NCBI RefSeq assembly: GCF_002958735.1
Contig: NZ_PPGH01000013.1
Span: 1-64,000 of the forward strand
DNA length: 64,000 bases
Source of the DNA: Chromatium okenii
GTDB taxonomy: Bacteria; Pseudomonadota; Gammaproteobacteria; Chromatiales; Chromatiaceae
Direction of reading: 5' to 3'
The translations under genes were made by a program, and so were the position numbers. The stretch's first letter is position 1, and every line of letters begins with the position of its first letter. This document shows, in pieces, positions 10,172 through 21,008 of this stretch. The notes under the pieces were generated by a model. The model saw only the letters and a program-made list of their open reading frames with translations. It was not told the origin of the DNA and ran no database searches.

Positions 10172-11437
10172 ATGATGAGTGCAACAGAAGGATTAACGGT
10201 TTATTTGGTAGGCGGCGCAGTGCGCGATCGGCTGCTGGGACGGACGGTGACGGAACGCGATTTCGTGGTGGTTGGCTCCACCGCTGCGGAGTTGCGAGCG
10301 CGAGGTTTTCTGCAAGTCGGTAAGAATTTTCCGGTGTTTTTACATCCGCAGACCAAAGAGGAATATGCGCTGGCGCGGACGGAACGCAAAACTGCGCCCG
10401 GCTATCATGGCTTTGCGATGCACGCCGATCCGCTGGTGACATTGGAAGAAGATTTGCTGCGGCGCGATTTAACGATCAACGCACTGGCGGAAGATGCAGC
10501 GGGCAACATTGTTGATCCTTACGGTGGATTAGCTGATTTGGCAGCGCGGCGCTTGCGACATGTATCAATCGCGTTTACGGAAGACCCAGTGCGCATTTTG
10601 CGTGTCGCCCGTTTTGCCACGCGCTTTGCGGATTTAGGCTTTGAAATTGCTGAAGAAACCCGCGAATTGATGCGCAGCATGATTGCTGCTGGCGAAATAG
10701 ATGCGTTGGTTCCAGAACGGGTATGGCAGGAATTAGCGCGAGTTCTGAATGAAGCGCAACCGTCACGGTTTTTCAGAGAATTGCGGGAATGTGGGGCGCT
10801 GGCGCGATTGCTGCCGGAATTGGATCGCTTATGGGGAATTCCGCAATCTGCGCAGTGGCATCCCGAAATTGATACTGGCGAACATGTAATGATGGTGGTC
10901 GATATGGCCGCGCAATTATCAACAAATGCAGAAGTGCGCTTTGCGGCGTTGTGTCACGATTTCGGCAAGGGTACAACGCCACCGGAATTATTGCCGCATC
11001 ATCACGGTCACGAAAAACGCGGGGAAAAATTGGTCAATCGGCTGTGTGATCGCTTAAAAATCCCTAATTTATTTCGTCATTTAGCGCGAATCACAGCGCG
11101 AGATCACGGTTTAATTCATCGCGCACTGGAATTACCAGCAGAAACGTTGCTGGCGCTGCTCGAAGGCGCAGATGCGCTGCGACAACCGGCCCGATTTGAA
11201 AAGGTATTGCTTGCGTGTGAAGCCGATGCGCGTGGACGTGCGGGTTATGCCGATGCCGCTTATCCGCAAGCAGCATTGCTGCGGCGACTGCGCAATGTCG
11301 TTGCATCGGTCAATGTTGCTGCCATCGTGCACCAAACGCCGGAACCCGAAAAAATTCCTGAGCGCGTACAGGCAGCACGCATTGCGGCAATTGAAAAGGC
11401 GTTACAAAAGTACGCAGCGCAACACGTTAATTTTTGA
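10172..11437 (+). CDS. cca: Multifunctional CCA tRNA nucleotidyltransferase
   Basis: Adds and repairs the 3'-terminal CCA of tRNAs. The class II polymerase head is clear: YLVGGAVRDRLLG, then the metal-binding RDFVVVG, and RRDLTINALA. A C-terminal HD phosphohydrolase domain (ALCHDFGKG; HHHGHEKRGE) marks the gammaproteobacterial multifunctional form. About 421 residues, the normal length. Starts are possible at GTG 10163, ATG 10172 and ATG 10175; the ATG pair lies just after a GGACGAG purine run. A terminator follows at 11530. Confidence 0.93.
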   Translation: MMSATEGLTVYLVGGAVRDRLLGRTVTERDFVVVGSTAAELRARGFLQVGKNFPVFLHPQTKEEYALARTERKTAPGYHGFAMHADPLVTLEEDLLRRDLTINALAEDAAGNIVDPYGGLADLAARRLRHVSIAFTEDPVRILRVARFATRFADLGFEIAEETRELMRSMIAAGEIDALVPERVWQELARVLNEAQPSRFFRELRECGALARLLPELDRLWGIPQSAQWHPEIDTGEHVMMVVDMAAQLSTNAEVRFAALCHDFGKGTTPPELLPHHHGHEKRGEKLVNRLCDRLKIPNLFRHLARITARDHGLIHRALELPAETLLALLEGADALRQPARFEKVLLACEADARGRAGYADAAYPQAALLRRLRNVVASVNVAAIVHQTPEPEKIPERVQAARIAAIEKALQKYAAQHVNF

Positions 11438-11529
11438 TCGGTTGACAAGCATCATAGCGCGTTTATTTAGAATAACCTGATAAACTAACGGAATGCGCGA
11501 TCACGCCCCAAATTACAATGAGTAACAGC

Positions 11530-11555
11530 AATAAAGCGCCCGCTGGCGCTTTATT
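11530..11555 (+). terminator. Hairpin terminator after cca
   Basis: An 11-bp perfect stem (AATAAAGCGCC, loop CGCT, GGCGCTTTATT) lies 92 bp after the cca stop. The T-tract is short and mostly inside the stem. Confidence 0.7.
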
Positions 11556-11648
11556 CACATTGATGATCTAAAGAACCGACCGCATTGCGGTTATTAAAAT
11601 TATGTTTCCCGATTAGAGCTGATATCGGGGTTTGTCTTGGAGTAGGGA

Positions 11649-13322
11649 ATGAAAACTGTTCGATTAAGTGTCAAGCTGATGCTGAGTTTTCTGTCGGTAG
11701 CCATGATTGTGCTCGTTGTCGGATTATTTGGCATCAAGGGCGAAATGGATATGCGCGGGCATATCGAAACGATTGGGCAGATTCGCCTGCCATCTATTAT
11801 TGAATTAGACCGTATGAATGTCGAACGTTTGAGTGTGCGTGCTCAGACCCTTGAAGCACAAGCACAAACGCCGTGGTCATCTGAAACAAATAAGACGCTG
11901 GAACTTTTATCGCGGCAGCGGCTTGCCTCGTGGAAAGCGGTTGAAGATGCCATGGCGCAGTATGAAAAATTACCGAAAACAGCAGATGAAAAAGCTATCC
12001 AAGATGTCTTCAAATCTGAATACACTGCTTGGCGTAAAGGCTATGAAAAAATTGATCAAATTTTAGCGCAGATGATATTAGCAAAAACAGCGGAAAGCTA
12101 TGCACCTTTATATGATCAATTCCTGCAATTGGTGCATAGCATGATGTTACTTTCAGACCGCGTTGGCGTTTTAATTGATACGATGGTCGCATTTAATAAT
12201 CAAAGCACACATTCTGCTGTAGAAAAGGCGCTATCGGAAGCCGGGCAGATGTTTACTTGGACCCTGATTGGCATTGGGATTGGGCTAGCATTAGCTGTGG
12301 GTTTAGGGTTGTTTATTATCCGCGATACGTTGCAGCAATTAGGCAGTGAGCCAGCCTATGCGGTTGATTTAGTGAATCAAGTTGCCGCTGGTGATTTGAC
12401 CGTAGAAATTAATTTGCGGGCTGATGACAACAGCAGTTTGCTCGCAGCGTTTGCGCAAATGGTGACGAATATGCGACGCGTATTGCACGAGGTGACAACT
12501 GCCAGTGCGCAGGTGGCGGCAGCAGCCGAGCAGCTTTCAGCGACCAGTGAGCAGATGCGCGAGCAGGTTAGATTGGAACAATCCGAAACCGATCAGGTTG
12601 CTACGGCGATGAACCAAATGACGGCCACCGTTGAAGAAGTAGCGCGTCATGCCGCTGCCGCTGCGCGTGCTGCACGCGAAACGGATATGGAAACTGAAGC
12701 CGGCAGCAAGGTGGTGATGAAAGCGGTATCGGCAATTGAATCGCTGGCGCGAGAAGTCGAAACCGCTGGCGAAGTCATTGCGCAATTATCGGTCGATAGC
12801 ACTGAAATTGGTGCGGTGCTTGACGTGATTCGCGGCGTGGCAGAACAAACCAATTTGCTGGCTTTAAATGCGGCAATTGAAGCTGCACGTGCTGGTGAAC
12901 AGGGACGCGGTTTTGCAGTCGTTGCTGCCGAAGTGCGCACCTTGGCAAGTCGTACTCAATCATCCATTTTGGATATTCAAGCCAAAATTGAGCGGGTACA
13001 AAATAGTTCGGCTGGTGCAGTGCAAGTGATGGAAAAAGGACAGACCAAAGCGCGTGAAAGCGTGGCGCAAGCACGACAAGCAGGTGAATCGCTACATGTC
13101 ATTAGTGTTTCAATTACCAGCATCAATGATATGAATCGACAAATTGCCAGCGCAGCCGAAGAACAAAGTGCCGTTGCTGAAGAAATTAACCGCAATATCC
13201 ACACCATTTCTGGCACTGTCGATCAAACCTCAGCAGGTTCAGCACAAATCGCCACTGCAAGTGAAAAACTCGCGCAATTAGCCACGCAGTTGCAGGAGCG
13301 AGTAGCGCAGTTCAAAATCTAA
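11649..13322 (+). CDS. Methyl-accepting chemotaxis protein
   Basis: A 557-residue inner-membrane chemoreceptor. TM1 spans about residues 8-29. A helical periplasmic sensor of the four-helix-bundle type follows to about 200, then TM2 (202-224) and a HAMP linker to about 280. The cytoplasmic signalling domain carries the hairpin tip [19 protein letters not shown], which binds CheA/CheW. There is no C-terminal CheR pentapeptide. The ATG follows TTGGAGTAGGG. The REC-HDOD gene starts 33 bp downstream on the same strand, so the two may share a transcript. The ligand cannot be read from sequence. Confidence 0.93.
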   Translation: MKTVRLSVKLMLSFLSVAMIVLVVGLFGIKGEMDMRGHIETIGQIRLPSIIELDRMNVERLSVRAQTLEAQAQTPWSSETNKTLELLSRQRLASWKAVEDAMAQYEKLPKTADEKAIQDVFKSEYTAWRKGYEKIDQILAQMILAKTAESYAPLYDQFLQLVHSMMLLSDRVGVLIDTMVAFNNQSTHSAVEKALSEAGQMFTWTLIGIGIGLALAVGLGLFIIRDTLQQLGSEPAYAVDLVNQVAAGDLTVEINLRADDNSSLLAAFAQMVTNMRRVLHEVTTASAQVAAAAEQLSATSEQMREQVRLEQSETDQVATAMNQMTATVEEVARHAAAAARAARETDMETEAGSKVVMKAVSAIESLAREVETAGEVIAQLSVDSTEIGAVLDVIRGVAEQTNLLALNAAIEAARAGEQGRGFAVVAAEVRTLASRTQSSILDIQAKIERVQNSSAGAVQVMEKGQTKARESVAQARQAGESLHVISVSITSINDMNRQIASAAEEQSAVAEEINRNIHTISGTVDQTSAGSAQIATASEKLAQLATQLQERVAQFKI

Positions 13323-13354
13323 TCATTATCACTTTTGAATAGAAGTAAAACACT

Positions 13355-14556
13355 GTGATTCGTGTCATTATTATTGAGGATGATGCGTCAACCGGCGCTT
13401 TATTGGCACAATTGGTAAAACGATTATGGCCAACAGCGTCGGTTATTTTAGAATCCGATGCAGTTTCTGGAATTGAGCAATGGCATCAGCACGGCGCAGA
13501 TTTGATTTTGCTTGATTGGGGATTGCCGGGAATGAGTGGAATGGAAGCCCTTAAACAGATTAAAAAAACGGATATGAAAACGAAATGCGTGATGATTTCT
13601 GGTCATGCCGAACGCGATGTGATTTTAGCGGCGCGAGCACATCAGGTTGATGCGTTTATTGTTAAGCCATTCAACGCCAAACAGGTAATGGTGCGCTTGG
13701 CAGAAATTATGGAGTTATCCAGAGCGCTGCATGACTCAAAAATTGACGGGTTTGATTCACTGAATGATTTTATTCGTTTTCAAATGACGCAAGGCACATT
13801 GGGTTTGCCAATTGATCCTGAGTTAATTAGCACTATTGAAAGTCTGCGCAATGCTAATGGCAGCGAGCGTGTGCGGATTTTGCGGCAATGCCAATTTCAT
13901 CCAGCACTGGTGTTTCGATTATTAAGCCTTGCCAATAGTAGTCAATACATTAAAGGCATAAGTTCTGTTGAAAATTTTGAGGCAGCAATTCAATTGGTGG
14001 GATTAGATGGTTTTATTAATCTCGCAGTAGAAATGTCGTTGCATCAAGGCAGTCATTTACAGCAAGATTTTTTAAGAACACGGCAAATGAAATACCAGCG
14101 TGACGGGTTAATACTGGCAGAAATTGTCACTAAACTGGCAGCGGATTTGGCTGAAAATGTGTCCTTTAGTCTCAATGCCGCACGCTCGGCTTGTGTATTG
14201 TATCGCGTGGGTGAATTGTCGTTATTACAGGTGATGCAGCGTGGATTGATTCTGGGCATGAACTTGATGAAATCACCTGCGATACAACCTTAAAAACACA
14301 TGCCAGTACTGCTGGAAATCGAATAAAAACGCAGTGGAATATCCCCAACACCATTCGCGGACGCATTGGAGCAACTTATTTATTGCCGTCGGGAACCGTG
14401 AAAATTGATGTGATTGTGATGCGGATTGCGCACCTGTTGTTAATGAATGATGATCAACAGGAATTACCACGTTTATTAGCGCGAGTGGGTTTGAATGAAG
14501 CGCGAGTGAAAAGCTATCGACCCAACGCGGATGCTGATAGCAGTGTGGATTCATAA
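13355..14556 (+). CDS. Response regulator with HDOD domain (one frameshift)
   Basis: An N-terminal receiver has acidic residues ED(D) at 8-10, phospho-acceptor D54 in LILLDWGLPGMSG and K103 in FIVKPF. An HDOD domain follows (FHPALVFRLLSLANSS; AIQLVGLDGFINLAVEMS). HDOD proteins are signalling scaffolds related to HD phosphohydrolases. The first frame stops at 14293, but the domain continues in another frame from GHELDE through ATYLLPSG to the TAA at 14554-14556. A single base is missing near 14254-14256. Adding it gives 1203 bases, 400 residues. The GTG start is 32 bp after the chemoreceptor, so a chemosensory or c-di-GMP link is inferred from context. Confidence 0.82.
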
Positions 14557-14570
14557 GCGGATCGTAAATC

Positions 14571-14603
14571 GTAGGTTGGGTTGACGCAGTCAACCCAACC
14601 TAC
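14571..14603. repeat. REP-like perfect palindrome acting as bidirectional terminator
   Basis: A perfect 15-bp inverted repeat (GTAGGTTGGGTTGAC, loop GCA, then its complement) fills the gap between two convergent genes; the minus-strand stop begins at 14604. Palindromes of the GTAGGTTGGGTT...AACCCAACCTAC kind recur in many proteobacterial genomes as interspersed repeats. Termination is inferred from position; there is no clear T-tract. Confidence 0.75.
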
Positions 14604-16707
14604 TTAATTGGTTGGTGTTTCTGCGCCGGGGCGTACAAAGTTGGCAATTAACGTTTCAATCTGCGCAGATTCCATCGGTTTACCAATGAGATAACCTTGG
14701 ATTTCGGTGACGCCAAGTGCTTCAATAAAATCACATTGGCGCAGCGTTTCGACACCTTCCGCAATGACACTTAATCCCATTGTTTGCCCAATCGCAGTGA
14801 CCGCTCGCACAATGACTCGATCTGCTTGTACATGCGTGATATTAGTCACAAAAGCGCGATCAATTTTAATGGCGTCAATCGGAAAACGCAGTAGATATTC
14901 TAATGATGAGTGACCAATTCCAAAGTCATCAAGCGCAATTTTTAATCCGGTTTCGCGTAAACGTCCCAATAATAAAATAGCATTGGCGGGGTCTTGCATG
15001 GCGAGGCTTTCGGTAATTTCTAATTCAATATGCGCCGGATTGACGCCGCTCAGTACGACAGCGCGTTGAATTTTATCGAATAAATCTGGCTCCAAAAATT
15101 GGCGCGGCGACAGATTGATCCCCACGCGCAGCGCCAGCCCCATTTGTTCCCAGCGCCGCGCTTGCCGACAGGCATCTTCTAACACCCATTGTCCGACATC
15201 AGAAATCAGTCCCAGACTTTCCAGCAGCGGAATAAAGCGCACCGGCGACACCAAACCCCAAGTTGGATGCTGCCAGCGCAACAGCGATTCTGCGCCGACG
15301 ATCACGCCGGTGCGTAAATCCATTTGTGGTTGATAAACAAGGAAAAACTCTCGACGTTCAAGCGCGGTGTGCAGCGCCCGTTCGACCGCCAGCGTTTCAG
15401 TAAAGCGCGAGTTTGATGGGGTGTTTGGCGTTGCCACCAGCAATGAACGGGCTTGACTTTGCGCTAATCGTTGGGCGTCTTGTGCCAATAATAACAATTG
15501 GTTAGCGTTGATTGCGTGTTCGGGAAATAGGGCGATGCCGGAGGTGAAGGTCAAAATGGTATCGTTTTGCGCGATGTCAAACGGGCGACGCAGATGAGAC
15601 AGCATGGACTCGAAACGATCTAGCGCCGTTTTCATGTCGGTAGCACGAAAAATCACCGCAAATTCATCGCCACCGGTGCGAGCGACTGCTTCCGTGTCGA
15701 GAATCAACCGCCGCAACCGCCGCGCCAACTGCGTCAGCAATAAATCGCCGAGCGCCTCACCAAGTGCTTCGTTGTGGCGATGAAAACGCGAAATGTCAAT
15801 CCAGCCAAGCAGCAGCACTTCGCCGTTTTCTGTGTTTATTTTCGGTATTATTTCAGCGACTTGCCGCAGAAAGAGCCGCCGATTGGGAAGATCAGTCAAT
15901 TCGTCATGCAGCGCCAAATAATCCACCAGCGCCTCGGTTTGGCGCAGCGCGGTCACATCCTGAAACGCGCCGAACATCAGCGCGTGATCGCCACCCTGAA
16001 CGCCGCGTTCGCCCACCAAACGCACCAGCCGATCTTGCTCGTGTGCATTCGCAATTCCATTTCGATGGAGCCGGTTGATTGCCGCGCCAGATTCATTAGC
16101 CGCTGCGCTCGAGCCCGATCATCGGGATGCACGGCATCGAGAAAATCTGCAACCTGAGCAATGTGTTGCGCAGACACGCCCAGCACTGCTTCTAAATCAT
16201 CTGACCAATGCAACGAATCATCGGTCAAGCGCCATTCCCAAAATGCGAGTTTGGCAATCCGGCAGGCAGACGCTTGGCGCAAACGACTTTGCCGCACTTC
16301 ACGATTCAGTTGACCGGAACGCAGCGCATAGCGCACCCGTTGCGTTAATAACGTCCAGTTAATTGGTTTGGTAATAAAATCAGTCGCGCCAACGCGAAAT
16401 GCCTTATCAATTGCTTTCAGATCATCTGCGCCGGTGAGCATAATCAGCGGTGTGCCTTCGTTATGATCAATGGCACGCATTTCGGCACAAGCGGTAAAGC
16501 CGTCCATCACCGGCATCATTACGTCGAGCAATACCAACAGTGGACGATGCTGGCTAAACAGAGCAACGGCTTGTGCGCCATTAGCAGCTTCAATAATTTC
16601 AAAGCCTTGACGACTGAGTACGCCGCGCAACAACATCCGCGTGGCATTATCATCGTCAACAATTAACAGCCGTTGAGACGGGGTTGGAATAGTGCGTCAG
16701 CGTTCAA
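14604..16707 (-). CDS. REC-PAS-GGDEF-EAL signalling protein (two frameshifts)
   Basis: A receiver (LLIVDDDNATR; LVLLDVMMPVMDG; FITKPI) leads a PAS domain (FWEWRLTDDSLHWSDD), a GGDEF domain with the canonical TGGDEF, and an EAL domain. The EAL signature is ESL (GAESLLRWQHP), but the catalytic Glu, ELEITES, LDDFGIGHSSL, KIDR and IAEGVET are kept. Both c-di-GMP synthesis and hydrolysis are therefore possible. Two single-base losses are inferred: near 16035 inside PAS, and near 16665 just before the receiver. The proposed start is TTG at 16707, 9 bp after GGAAGG. With two bases restored the length is 2106, 701 residues. A divergent Hpt gene follows upstream, probably its phosphorelay partner. Confidence 0.82.
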
Positions 16708-16866
16708 AAGTGAAAACCTTCCGTGTGAATTATTTTTGTGCAAAGCACGCGATTAGTGAACACTATAATCAACCACCATTATTCAACAAAGCGGTTTACT
16801 GTTGGTTGACATTATTTTGGTGTAATAAGTGACATCTATCACATAAACACGAGTTTGGGGGAGTGC

Positions 16867-17217
16867 ATGACGTATTTTGATAATGAAGTATTGGACGAAT
16901 TGGTAGAAATTTTAGGGGAAGAAGACCTGTGCGCCATCACTGCGAGTTTTGTCGATCAACTGGGGAATCAGTTGGCGGAATTAACAGCGCATAGTGCCAA
17001 TGCAGAACTGACCGAAATATCGCGTATTGCGCACTCGCTCAAAGGTGGCGCAGGTAATCTCGGCGCTGTCGCATTATCTGATGTTGCTGCCGCAGTCGAA
17101 CGTCATTCTCGCGCTGGTGATAGTGGATTGACGGCTACCGCAATGGCAAAGCTGCCTGAAGTAGTGCAACAGACCATTGCCGAATTGCGCCAACGTGGTT
17201 ATTTGCCAACGCATTGA
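16867..17217 (+). CDS. Hpt-domain phosphotransfer protein
   Basis: A 116-residue single-domain histidine phosphotransfer protein. The phosphorylatable histidine is H56 in RIAHSLKGGAGNLGA, with the conserved lysine and glycines after it. Hpt proteins shuttle phosphoryl groups between hybrid kinases and response regulators. The ATG at 16867 is preceded by GGGGGAG at 16857-16863; an in-frame TTG at 16855 overlaps that site and is less likely. It is transcribed divergently from the REC-PAS-GGDEF-EAL gene 160 bp away. Confidence 0.85.
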   Translation: MTYFDNEVLDELVEILGEEDLCAITASFVDQLGNQLAELTAHSANAELTEISRIAHSLKGGAGNLGAVALSDVAAAVERHSRAGDSGLTATAMAKLPEVVQQTIAELRQRGYLPTH

Positions 17218-17605
17218 ATTAACTGTTTGCTTGTTATTTCTAATCAATTTACTGCAACAGCGACAACCCAGTGTCAAGCAAATCAATCAATGCTCGAACA
17301 AAATGTTTCGAGCATTGGCTTTATCAGCGATTTTCTGATGATTTAATGCGCCATGCTAAATAAAAATTGCTGATAACGCGAGCGATGAATAGTGTTCAGT
17401 TTTCAATGGTCAGCGCGTTTCTTACTGACAACTTTTCGATGCATCATGAAGCGCATTAAACGCAGTCGTCCGCCGGAATGACGCCGACAGCATATACTTA
17501 CATACCGGCTGCGCCTTATTTTCCGCGCATACCAGCAATTCGCCGTTAATTTCTGATTTATATCATTAAATCTTTATTTACACTGTCTTTTGGAGCTAGA
17601 CCCTC
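17218..17605. other. Intergenic region with one hairpin
   Basis: No coding frame with a ribosome binding site is seen. A perfect 8-bp stem (TGCTCGAA at 17291-17298, TTCGAGCA at 17307-17314) about 75 bp after the Hpt gene may terminate it, although the T-tract is poor. The remainder, AT-rich near 17560-17590, presumably carries the bipA promoter and leader. A GGAG ribosome binding site for bipA lies at 17592-17595. Confidence 0.5.
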
Positions 17606-19419
17606 GTGATCGAAACCCTACGCAACATCGCCATCATTGCCCACGTTGACCACGGCAAAACCACCTTGGTAGACAAGCTGTTGCAGCAATCCGGCACTCT
17701 CGGCGACCGCTTTGGACCAGTCGAGCGCGTCATGGATTCCAATGCGTTGGAAAAAGAACGTGGCATTACATTCTGTCCAAAAACACTGCAATTCGTTGGA
17801 ATGATTATCGAATTAACATCGTTGACACGCCCGGACATGCTGATTTCGGCGGCGAAGTGGAGCGCGTCCTGTCGATGGTCGATTCCGTGCTGCTGCTGGT
17901 CGATGCGCAGGAAGGACCGATGCCGCAAACCGTTTTGTCACCAGCAAAGCGTTTGAGCACGGTCTGCGTCCCATCGTCGTGATCAACAAAATTGATCGCC
18001 CCGGCGCTCGCCCGGATTGGGTGATTGATCAGGTGTTTGATCTGTTTGACCGCCTCGGCGCAACCGATGAACAGCTTGATTTTCCAATTGTTTATGCCTC
18101 TGCGATCAACGGTTACGCTGGGCTGGAAAACACCGTCAACGGTGGCGACATGACGCCGCTGTTTGAGGCCATCGTGGAGCATTGCCCTGCGCCCGAAGTG
18201 GATCCCGATTCGCCGTTTCAAATGCAGATTTCGACGCTCAATTACAGCTCCTTCGTTGGCGCAATTGCGGTCGGGCGCATTCGTCACGGCAGCGTGCGGC
18301 CCAATCAACAGATCGTGGTCGTCAAGCCAGATGGCGAACGGTATAAAGCGAAAATTGGTTTGGTTTACGGCTACTTAGGTTTGGAACGTCATGAAGTGCC
18401 GTCCGCTTCGGCAGGCGACATTGTGGCGCTCACGGCATCGAAGCGCCCAATGTTTCCGATACGTTGTGCCATCCCGAACACGTTTACGCGCTGCCTGCGT
18501 TGACGGTGGACGAGCCGACCGTGACCATGACGTTTCAGGTCAACACCTCGCCATTTTGCGGGCGTGACGGCAAATATCTGACTTCGCGCCAGCTCAAAGA
18601 TCGGCTAGAACGTGAGTTAATTCATAACGTTGCGCTGCGTGTTGAAGAAGGCAACGATCCTGAAAAATTCCGCGTGTCTGGTCGCGGCGAACTGCATCTG
18701 TCGATCCTGCTCGAAAACATGCGCCGTGAAGGGTATGAAATGGCAGTCTCGCGCCCAGAAGTGATTTTCCGCGAAATCGACGGGCAGATTTGCGAACCTT
18801 ATGAACAGCTTACCGTCGATGTCGATGAAACGTCACAGGGCGCAATCATGCAGGCGCTCGGCGAACGGCGCGGCGAATTAAAAGACATGATTCCAGACAG
18901 TAAAGGCGAGTGCGTTTGGATTATGAAATACCATCACGCGGTTTAATTGGCTTTCAAACTGAATTCATGTCGATGACTTCCGGCACGGGTTTGAAATACC
19001 ACGTCTTTGATCGCTATCGTCCGGCGAATCAAGGTGGTATTGCACCGCGTCGCAATGGCGCATTGATTTCTAATGGAACCGGTAAAGCATTGGGTTATGC
19101 GCTATTTGCTTTGCAAGAGCGCGGACGCATGATGGTATCGCCCAGCGATGAAGTGTATGAAGGTCAGGTGGTTGGTATTCATTCCCGCGACAATGATTTA
19201 ACGGTCAATCCATTGAAAGCCAAGCAGCTCACTAACATTCGTGCTGCTGGCTCAGATGAAAATATCCTGCTCACTCCACCAATCAAATTCACACTGGAGC
19301 AGGCGTTGGAATTCATTGAAGATGATGAATTGGTGGAGATCACGCCGAAAGCGATTCGCGTGCGCAAACGTCATCTGACTGAGAATGAACGCAAGCGCAG
19401 TTCACGTATTAAAATTTAG
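17606..19419 (+). CDS. bipA: Ribosome-binding GTPase BipA/TypA (four frameshifts)
   Basis: A translational GTPase related to EF-G that acts in 50S assembly and stress adaptation. The GTG start gives [20 protein letters not shown] with the G1 loop, then [34 protein letters not shown] and the C-terminal PSRGLIGF and [10 protein letters not shown]. The reading is interrupted by four single-base losses: near 17770 (ACATTCTG), 17930 (AACCG for AACCCG), 18434 (ACGGCATC for ACGGGCATC) and 18905 (GGCGAG for GGCCGAG). Adding four bases gives 1818, 605 residues, the family length. Loss of a conserved gene by four separate deletions with otherwise perfect conservation is implausible, so I treat it as intact. 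Confidence 0.93.
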
Positions 19420-19438
19420 TTAACTGCGGATTGAGTAG

Positions 19439-19477
19439 ACTCAACAACCACCAGCTTTTAGCTGGTGGTTGTTGAGT
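19439..19477. terminator. Long perfect hairpin at the start of the AT-rich island
   Basis: A 17-bp perfect stem with a 5-base loop: ACTCAACAACCACCAGC, TTTTA, GCTGGTGGTTGTTGAGT. It starts 20 bp after the bipA stop and probably terminates bipA, but no T-tract follows. Its CCACCAGC...GCTGGTGG core also resembles subterminal hairpins of IS200/IS605-type elements, although no transposase is nearby. Confidence 0.6.
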
Positions 19478-19530
19478 TCATCAGCAAGACACATTTCTGC
19501 ATAAAACACATGCTCTCAGGTGTGCTAAAA

Positions 19531-20910
19531 ATGCGCAATAACTCTGAAATAATTGAGATGGAAGTGCTTAAGGTTACCAATATACTACGCTTAAGCGGCA
19601 TTGATATTCAGAAAGATAAAAACAATAACACCCTCTCTATAAATTGTTCAGATACTGTTAAAATCAATGATATTCTTGGGAAAGTGTATGCAAAGTATAA
19701 GGTAAGTGATTACTGTTGGAGTAATAGCACAGTAGTCATTGTACTTTATAGAAAAATCTGGGACACCGGAGTCGTGATCAAATTCTTTATCGACAATTTA
19801 CTGGACAGCTCGACGCCATATCCCAAAAAGGCATTCTTTTCACCCATTACTCAAACATACCTTCTACATCAACGAAATTTTAATACCGAAGAATGCTTAT
19901 CTGTCTATTCATCTCTAAATACGCAGTGGCAAGCCTTAACAAATAGTAATAAAACTACATTTTTATACGATATTAAAAAAGAAAACTTTGAAGATTTGGC
20001 TAATTCTGCGGTTGCTTTTTATGCTTCAAAGCATGATGGATGTGTTGTTCACTCTCAACCTATTTGGAATCTGAGTGAACGGTTTAAAAAACTCGGAAAT
20101 GATCGTGAAGATAGTATTGGAGAAGATAACTGGAATATAGAACATCATAGTAATTCGACGCTACCAGAAGAAAATAGACCGCATCCTTGCCGTAAATGGC
20201 GAATGGAAATGTTAGCTTACTATTCGCCTGCGCATACTAATCGACGTGACGCTTATGGCATTCATCTTACTCAACGAGGTATTGCTAAAGTCGCTTTTCA
20301 AGTGCATGAACAGTGTTCTAACGAGCCGTTAGAAATTGTTGTGTTAGCAACGGCATATATGCTGTTGGCTCACGAAATATGTCACGCATGGATTGAAGAC
20401 CTCTGTTGCTTATTTGATTTTTTTGACGGCGAAAATGCACCAAAGTCTAAAAGACGATATGCGAGAATAAATAATCGTTTTAATGGCTATATTTTTATGG
20501 AAGAAGCGATATGCAACACAGCAGCGTATGGTTTTTTGTATAAACACTTAACTGAACATCAAGAAAATTTGATGCCTTTATTTAAGACTTCTACTATTCC
20601 AACTTTTATTCCTCCATTTAACGCCGATAGGATTCTTAATGCCTTTGAAAATTGGATGATGAAGCAACCAAAAGGGTACAAAAATTTTGTGGCTATTCAA
20701 GAAACGCCCGCTCAAAGTGAGCTTTTTATTGAAAATATGTGTCGGTTGTTGGTTGAAATCTACAGAGTAAATCACTACTCAAATGGGTGTAATTACCCTC
20801 GATGTATAAGAGAAATCACTCAGATCATAAACGGCTTTTTTGGGTTGAAAAATCAGCAGTGTTGTGATAATCTTTGCTCTGCCCAGCCACCAGTATACAT
20901 TGCGCGATGA
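19531..20910 (+). CDS. Unrecognised HExxH metallopeptidase-like protein of AT-rich island
   Basis: A 459-residue cytoplasmic-looking protein with no signal peptide or membrane segment. The best functional clue is HEICH at residues 281-285 (AHEICHAWIEDL), followed about 40 residues later by FMEEAICNTAAYGF (E324/E325). This HExxH...E spacing is that of gluzincin-type zinc peptidases. The N-terminal 220 residues match nothing I know. The ATG at 19531 has AGGTG about 9 bp upstream; in-frame starts at 19465 and 19510 lack a site. Codon use is AT-rich (sampled at about 35% GC) unlike neighbouring genes, pointing to horizontal acquisition. The GIY-YIG-like gene follows 98 bp downstream on the same strand. 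Protease activity is inferred only. Confidence 0.7.
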   Translation: MRNNSEIIEMEVLKVTNILRLSGIDIQKDKNNNTLSINCSDTVKINDILGKVYAKYKVSDYCWSNSTVVIVLYRKIWDTGVVIKFFIDNLLDSSTPYPKKAFFSPITQTYLLHQRNFNTEECLSVYSSLNTQWQALTNSNKTTFLYDIKKENFEDLANSAVAFYASKHDGCVVHSQPIWNLSERFKKLGNDREDSIGEDNWNIEHHSNSTLPEENRPHPCRKWRMEMLAYYSPAHTNRRDAYGIHLTQRGIAKVAFQVHEQCSNEPLEIVVLATAYMLLAHEICHAWIEDLCCLFDFFDGENAPKSKRRYARINNRFNGYIFMEEAICNTAAYGFLYKHLTEHQENLMPLFKTSTIPTFIPPFNADRILNAFENWMMKQPKGYKNFVAIQETPAQSELFIENMCRLLVEIYRVNHYSNGCNYPRCIREITQIINGFFGLKNQQCCDNLCSAQPPVYIAR

Positions 20911-21008
20911 TATTTTATTGTCACACTTTGTGCTTTATAGTAATCTAAGCTACGTCCCCAGCAATTAAATTAAGACCTAATTAACTGAAAAAATCAGAGG
21001 TTTTAGTC

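Noticed and set aside
17606-19419. Programmed frameshifting in bipA or genuine pseudogene
   Set aside because: Four independent deletions, no slippery heptamers, and full sequence conservation on either side make sequencing error far more likely.
19439-19477. IS200/IS605 end
   Set aside because: The hairpin is reminiscent, but no TnpA or TnpB frame, partial or complete, lies within the island; kept only as a possibility in the hairpin entry.
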